Assembly: GCA_037833965.1 (NCBI GenBank)
Contig: AP031357.1
Coordinates: 5,042,001-5,106,000, forward strand
Length of the DNA: 64,000 nucleotides
Source of the DNA: Marchantia polymorpha subsp. ruderalis
Lineage: Eukaryota > Streptophyta > Marchantiopsida > Marchantiales > Marchantiaceae
Reading direction: 5' to 3'
Shown here: piece by piece, positions 59,694 to 64,000 of the stretch
How the letters are laid out: each line of letters opens with the position of its first letter
How positions within the stretch are numbered: position 1 is the stretch's first letter
Translations under genes and position numbers: made by a program
The notes under the pieces: model-generated
Seen by the model: the letters and a program-made list of their open reading frames with translations, nothing else
What the model was told of the DNA's origin: nothing
The model's database searches: none

Positions 59694-61707
59694 TCAATGA
59701 CTCACTCTTGTACGAGTTCACAGCGTTCAAGCAAAACAACAATCCCAACACACAGAGAGAGAAAGTCGTACGCTAAGACGAGAAATCACATGGCGGCCGA
59801 TGATAAGCACAGGACAGAAACAGTCCCGCCGGGGTGGTTCGCCATGGAAACCTCGCGCAACTCACGTTCCATCCCCGAGCGGTGCATGCATGCGCACGCT
59901 CACGCTCAACTTTGGCCCTCTGAAAGCCCCGGACGAAACACAGCATGCATTTTCACAGCTCTCAGTGTTTCGATCCACCAAGAAAAAAAAATCGACAGAC
60001 TCAGCTGCAGGGGGTGCAGAAATCTCCTCGCAAACACGATCAGCGAGCGCATCACACGTAATCGAGTACACGCTAACCGACAACAGGGCCGACGCTCTGA
60101 ACTTCACGAGGCCCGGAAGGAATCAGATCCAGAAGAAAGCCTCGGCTGAACGGAATGCGAAAAACCTCCCTGCAAACATGATCAGCGATCACTTGTAATC
60201 AAGCACTAACTACCCAACGACAGAGCCGTCGCTTGAAGCTTCTCGAGGCCTGAAAGAATCAGATCACGGACTTCACGATCATATCACTGGACCTTGCGAC
60301 CGAGTATGGTCAAGGTTGGTTGAGAAGCTCGAGTGGAGTGGAATGGAATGGAATGGAATGTGCTTTTTCAGCTCCGCACTGCACTGCTTTATGAAAGTGA
60401 ATCCGTAAATTATTTTAATATTATCTCGGCTAATTCTTCGACTGTAGAAGCGCAGATTTTCTTTCATTCATTTTGCCTCCTTTGCTTCGTGGAGCCTCGA
60501 GGATCTGCTCTTGCCTTGCCTTGCCTTGGGGTGCTGACCTGGCAGCAGTCGGTGACCGTTTCTCGCTCTCCTCGGATCGAGGTCGATCTGACTGCGCTTA
60601 CAGTTTCCTTCACTTTATGTTGTCACTGACACTACTTTAATCTGAAGGAAGACGCCGAGAGCCAGAAGGAAAAGGATGGCGTGAGTCGAGGAAGCGACGA
60701 GCGGCCTGACTTTAAATCGGGCGGGAGGAGGACGGACTTGACTTCAAGCGTACGGAAGTAAAGTCCCGCTCCCTTCCAGCGCGAACTTTGGCCGGTCTTT
60801 CGACATGCCATGACTGCCGGTGAATGGGATGGAGTGCACACGTGGACGGGATCGGAGGGCAATGACCTCTGGGGGATAGGTTGTCCGAAGGAGCGAATGG
60901 TTGGCCGCCACGTTATCCGAAAGAGTGACCTCGTGGAGAGTTGCGTTCCGCACACTCCGTGAGTCGAGGTGAGGGTGACTGGTATCGGGCGGTGATGGAG
61001 CATGATGACCGATAAAAGAGTCACGTTCTTCTCCGCATACGCAGCGCATTGTATCTCGTACTGGAATACCGTACCTGCGCAGTTCAGATGGTTCTGTATT
61101 GCCCTTCTGAGATTATTTACGACACAGATACAGAGCATTAATATTGATATTTAACACAATCACTCTTAAAACTGCGGAAAATTTCTTCCACTTAAAGTGC
61201 AAAGGGTGTCAGCATATATTGATGTTTTCCCCGTTTTATAAATTATAAAAAATAATAATCGGACTTTGCAGGAGTGAACACGTGTAGGATATTTGTATAT
61301 CGTATAAATACACGAACTCCATGCTCCAGGAAGATGTAGCATGTCATTATACTCTACAGCTAACAATAGACATCCCGATGAGTACGATTGAGTATTTCGA
61401 AAGAATAACTGGTCATATTCAAAAGAGGATATTCTAAAAAATAATAAATCGTTTTCAAAAAGGGGAGAGGCTGCCATTATTAAAGTACAAACGAAAGAAT
61501 ACATAGACGTCAACACACTCGATTTCGATTTTTCCATGGCCCAGTAGTGCAATACCGTATGACAGATGCGACGGACCGTCTTCATACCGTGCGTGGTGTA
61601 CGTGCTTTGCGAGGCATACTATACGCGTCAGGTCACCGGAGCCATGACGCCAGCAGGTAACGTCGACGGGTTATTCTGGGGCTGAGCTCGCCTTTTAGGG
61701 TTGGCAA
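59694..61707. other. Intergenic, no gene recognised
   Basis: GC-moderate from 59700 to 61080, then AT-rich to about 61500. The frames at 59574-60149 (plus) and 60632-61138 (minus) are open but without known features. A (GGAAT)n microsatellite lies at 60335-60360. The last 200 bases are probably promoter of the plus-strand gene to the right. Confidence 0.35.
60335..60360. repeat. (GGAAT)n microsatellite
   Basis: About five tandem units, the first with a GGAGT variant. Confidence 0.9.
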
Positions 61708-61746
61708 ATGGCGGTGGATTTTAACTCATTCTCGAGGAGCATGAAT
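61708..61746 (+). CDS. Possible first coding exon of the right-end gene
   Basis: The ATG at 61708 opens MAVDFNSFSRSMN and is followed by a consensus donor (ATGAAT|GTGAGT). It ends in phase 0, whereas the next supported exon needs one base from the exon before it. So at least one more exon must lie between them, or this exon belongs elsewhere. Confidence 0.3.
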
Positions 61747-62306
61747 GTGAGTCTGAAGGCGATGACTTCGCCTTCGAGATCCGAAGATTGTCGAATCGAA
61801 GCTGATGATTACCCCGCGACGCGGGCAATGAATGCTCTAATCTCAGCGGATTGTCTCGTTTGTCTTGCCCTGTTGTGTTCGTGGAATTTATGATGTTCCC
61901 TTCCTTCCGATTGTTTTTGTATAGATGTCGAGCTCCGCTCCACTTTGCGCTGCTTTCCTCGAGAAAGTGTGTCCCTCGTCCGCCTTCTTTCAACACTTCA
62001 TCTCTTGCTTGGCCCGTGGACGACTACTTCCATGACTTCCCTCCTCCTCATCCTCCACTCCACTCCACCCCTCTCGTCTCGTCTCCTCTGCCAGCATGCT
62101 TTCCGGGCATCGATTTGACCTGAGCAGGAAATCTTGGCGTGGCATACAGTCTCGAAATGTTTTGATGTCCATTGTATTTCGATAACTGTCGGTAAGCGTG
62201 GGTAAATTGCGATTCAAGCGAGGAGCTTTTTATTAATGTTCAGATTGACTTCTGCTCCTAATTCGGATGGTTTTGCTTTAATCTTTTGACGTTCATCATT
62301 GTCCAG

Positions 62307-64000
62307 CGTTAGAGCCTCCTTTCTCAGCACCACAATATGAGCTGAACTGCGACTCATCCAAGCTTGTCAACGACGAGGAGTGGACAGCATTTGCTACGAG
62401 AAAGTGCGTACGTTAAAGTGAAGCTCTTTTCCCCGAGGAGATGAGTTTCTGATGCTCTATTTCAGGTCAATGAGATTCGGTGAGATAGAGTCAAGTGTCA
62501 TCAAGATTCCTACCTCCACATTCCATCCTGAGGTACGATTACAAGCTTTCATCTGCAGGCTTTCTTTCTCATTCCTTGAGCGAATAATTTTCAGCTGAAA
62601 TTAATATATTTATGGGAAAAATTCTCAATAACAAAACAGGTCTAGTTGTGCCATGAAAAAAAACACTTATTCAAAAAGTTTAAATATATTGATAACATTG
62701 AAAAATTTTATTTTGACATTAGTCAAGTTATTTTGAGTATATGTTAAATGATTATGTTTGAAGGTGATTAAAGCTTTCATTGCAAGATGTTTAAATTATA
62801 AAGCGAGAAAAAAAGGGAATGTTTGGAAAGTCATATAGGAAGTGCTACATGCTAAAACAATTTTTTCACATACATTGATGGCAAGAGAATAAGCATCAAC
62901 AATTTTACGTTAGCTGAAAAATAATGATTCATTAATTTTGAACCAGGAAGAAGGAAGATCCTACTGCTTCAAAGTATGCAAAAAGCGAATTGTAATTGGC
63001 AGTTTTTGTATGCAGAATGTTAACAATAAAAAGTCAAAAGATACAACCTTTTCGGGTGAATACTTGTAATGTGACTTTGTATAGATTCTAAAATGGTTCA
63101 AACTATTATCATCCTAAACCACATGTGTTGAAAAGATTTGCCACGCATGTTTATTTTACTCGTCTTCAACTTTTCATATATCAGATTCCTCATCAAGTTG
63201 ATTTGACACATAAGTTAACAAGCGATTTCAATTTTTTCTTGCAAAAAATGATCAATGTATTTGTAACTCCACTTAACTTTTCTGCCTAGGATTTTTAATC
63301 TTATCAATATATCACTTCTCTAGAATTTGGTTCTTACGATAATAAACTTTGAGAAAAATTACCATTTGGATTTTGGAATGGCACTTCGAGATCTACATAC
63401 TCGCAATACAAAGTTACCCTCCTAGTTTGTGTGAATGATAATCTATATCTCTGCAAACTCAAAAAACTATTCTATTTTAATCTGTAATATTGTACACAAT
63501 ATTAAGCAGTACACAAAGAATTCCAATGAGGAAGTGAATTATATGCGCATGGTAATTAGGACTTATCTATGACGACAAAGGCATCGAGAAGAATAACCGG
63601 CAACAGAGATCACACATGATTATTACAACTTTCCAATCATCGTCATATTTGTAACAATCACAGCAGTCATTTCTCACTTCTGTCGATTCACGTTCAGTTA
63701 TCCTTGTCATCTCTACGTACCTACGTACCACGTGAGACAAAATTATTTTTGCAAATCCATTTTGATCGAAAGTTCTGCATGGAATTCAAATAAAGATAAA
63801 ACTTATCGTCCTCATATTGTACTTATCGACAAGCCTAAAAAATTTACAAATTTTTGCAAAGTCGATAAATGAATATCATATTAGTATATTCAATAATATA
63901 ATGTTCGTTTTTTTTCACATGAGAGCCAATTTTCAAGTGTGTGAAATACCATTCAGGCAAGCAAAGGCGACGCGGAGAGACGCCGCAGAGATGGCCGGAA
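62307..64000 (+). CDS. Partial plus-strand gene of unknown family, two or three exons, runs off the window
   Basis: Two exons join in phase. The first is 62307-62403 (acceptor GTCCAG; an alternative acceptor CTTTCTCAG would start it near 62328). The second is 62466-62532 (acceptor TTTCAG, donor GAG|GTACGA). Together they read YELNCDSSKLVNDEEWTAF, then ATRKSMRFGEIESSVIKIP, then TSTFHPE. A likely third exon starts at 63957 after ATTCAG, in matching phase (ASKGDAERRRDGR), and runs to the window end. It is GC-rich and directly follows a 1.4-kb AT-rich intron. I do not recognise the family. Support comes from phase-consistent splice sites, balanced composition and the composition switch at exon borders. 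Confidence 0.55.
62533..63956 (+). other. Long AT-rich intron of the right-end gene (inferred)
   Basis: Strongly AT-rich, with only short frames, between a good donor (62533) and a probable acceptor (63956). Its composition matches the AT-rich deserts elsewhere, so it may hold old inserted repeats. Confidence 0.4.

Noticed and set aside
59574-60149. 191-codon plus-strand frame
   Set aside because: It overlaps the better-composed minus-strand frame at 59436-59693, and the product shows no domain.

Overview
The window looks like nuclear DNA of a land plant. It holds two complete, intron-rich genes of plant type: an MO25 scaffold gene and an XB3/XBAT31-type ankyrin-RING ubiquitin ligase gene. 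It also holds a plant-type tRNA-Asn(GUU), a short interstitial run of the plant telomere repeat (CCCTAAA), and a non-autonomous hAT-like transposon with an intact 8-bp target-site duplication. Introns of both genes have about the same base composition as their exons, rather than the AT-rich introns usual in seed plants. Pyrimidine-rich leaders are long and gene density is low. This points to a non-seed plant, perhaps a liverwort, but that placement is an inference and not firm.

Layout. 1-4.3 kb: GC-moderate, pyrimidine-rich stretch with a good TATA box (1576), a leader-like tract ending in a consensus splice donor (3151) and a four-copy minisatellite, but no recognisable coding exon. 4.3-11.8 kb: mostly AT-rich, featureless and decayed. 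11.8-14.8 kb: mixed composition, only doubtful ORFs. 14.8-19.8 kb: MO25 gene on the minus strand, 11 coding exons plus a probable untranslated first exon. 19.8-34.4 kb: largely intergenic, rich in microsatellites, with a possible orphan terminal exon (27.3-27.7 kb) and the hAT-like element (32.2-32.6 kb). 34.4-38.5 kb: XB3-like gene on the minus strand, 7 coding exons. 38.5-41.9 kb: GC-rich upstream region. 41.9-61.2 kb: mostly AT-rich desert with a tRNA-Asn at 48.0 kb, a GC-rich islet at 43.7-44.4 kb and some coding-like fragments. 61.7-64.0 kb: the 5' part of a plus-strand gene of unknown family that runs off the window.

The two identified genes have no evident joint pathway: one is a signalling scaffold for STE20-type kinases, the other a ubiquitin ligase. 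The most unusual property of the window is a surplus of perfect, nearly loopless inverted repeats (arms 9-18 bp, loops 0-4 nt), sometimes two or three back to back, with one beside the telomere-type repeat. They look like footprints of template switching or break repair. I recognised no retroelement protein, CRISPR array or organelle insertion.
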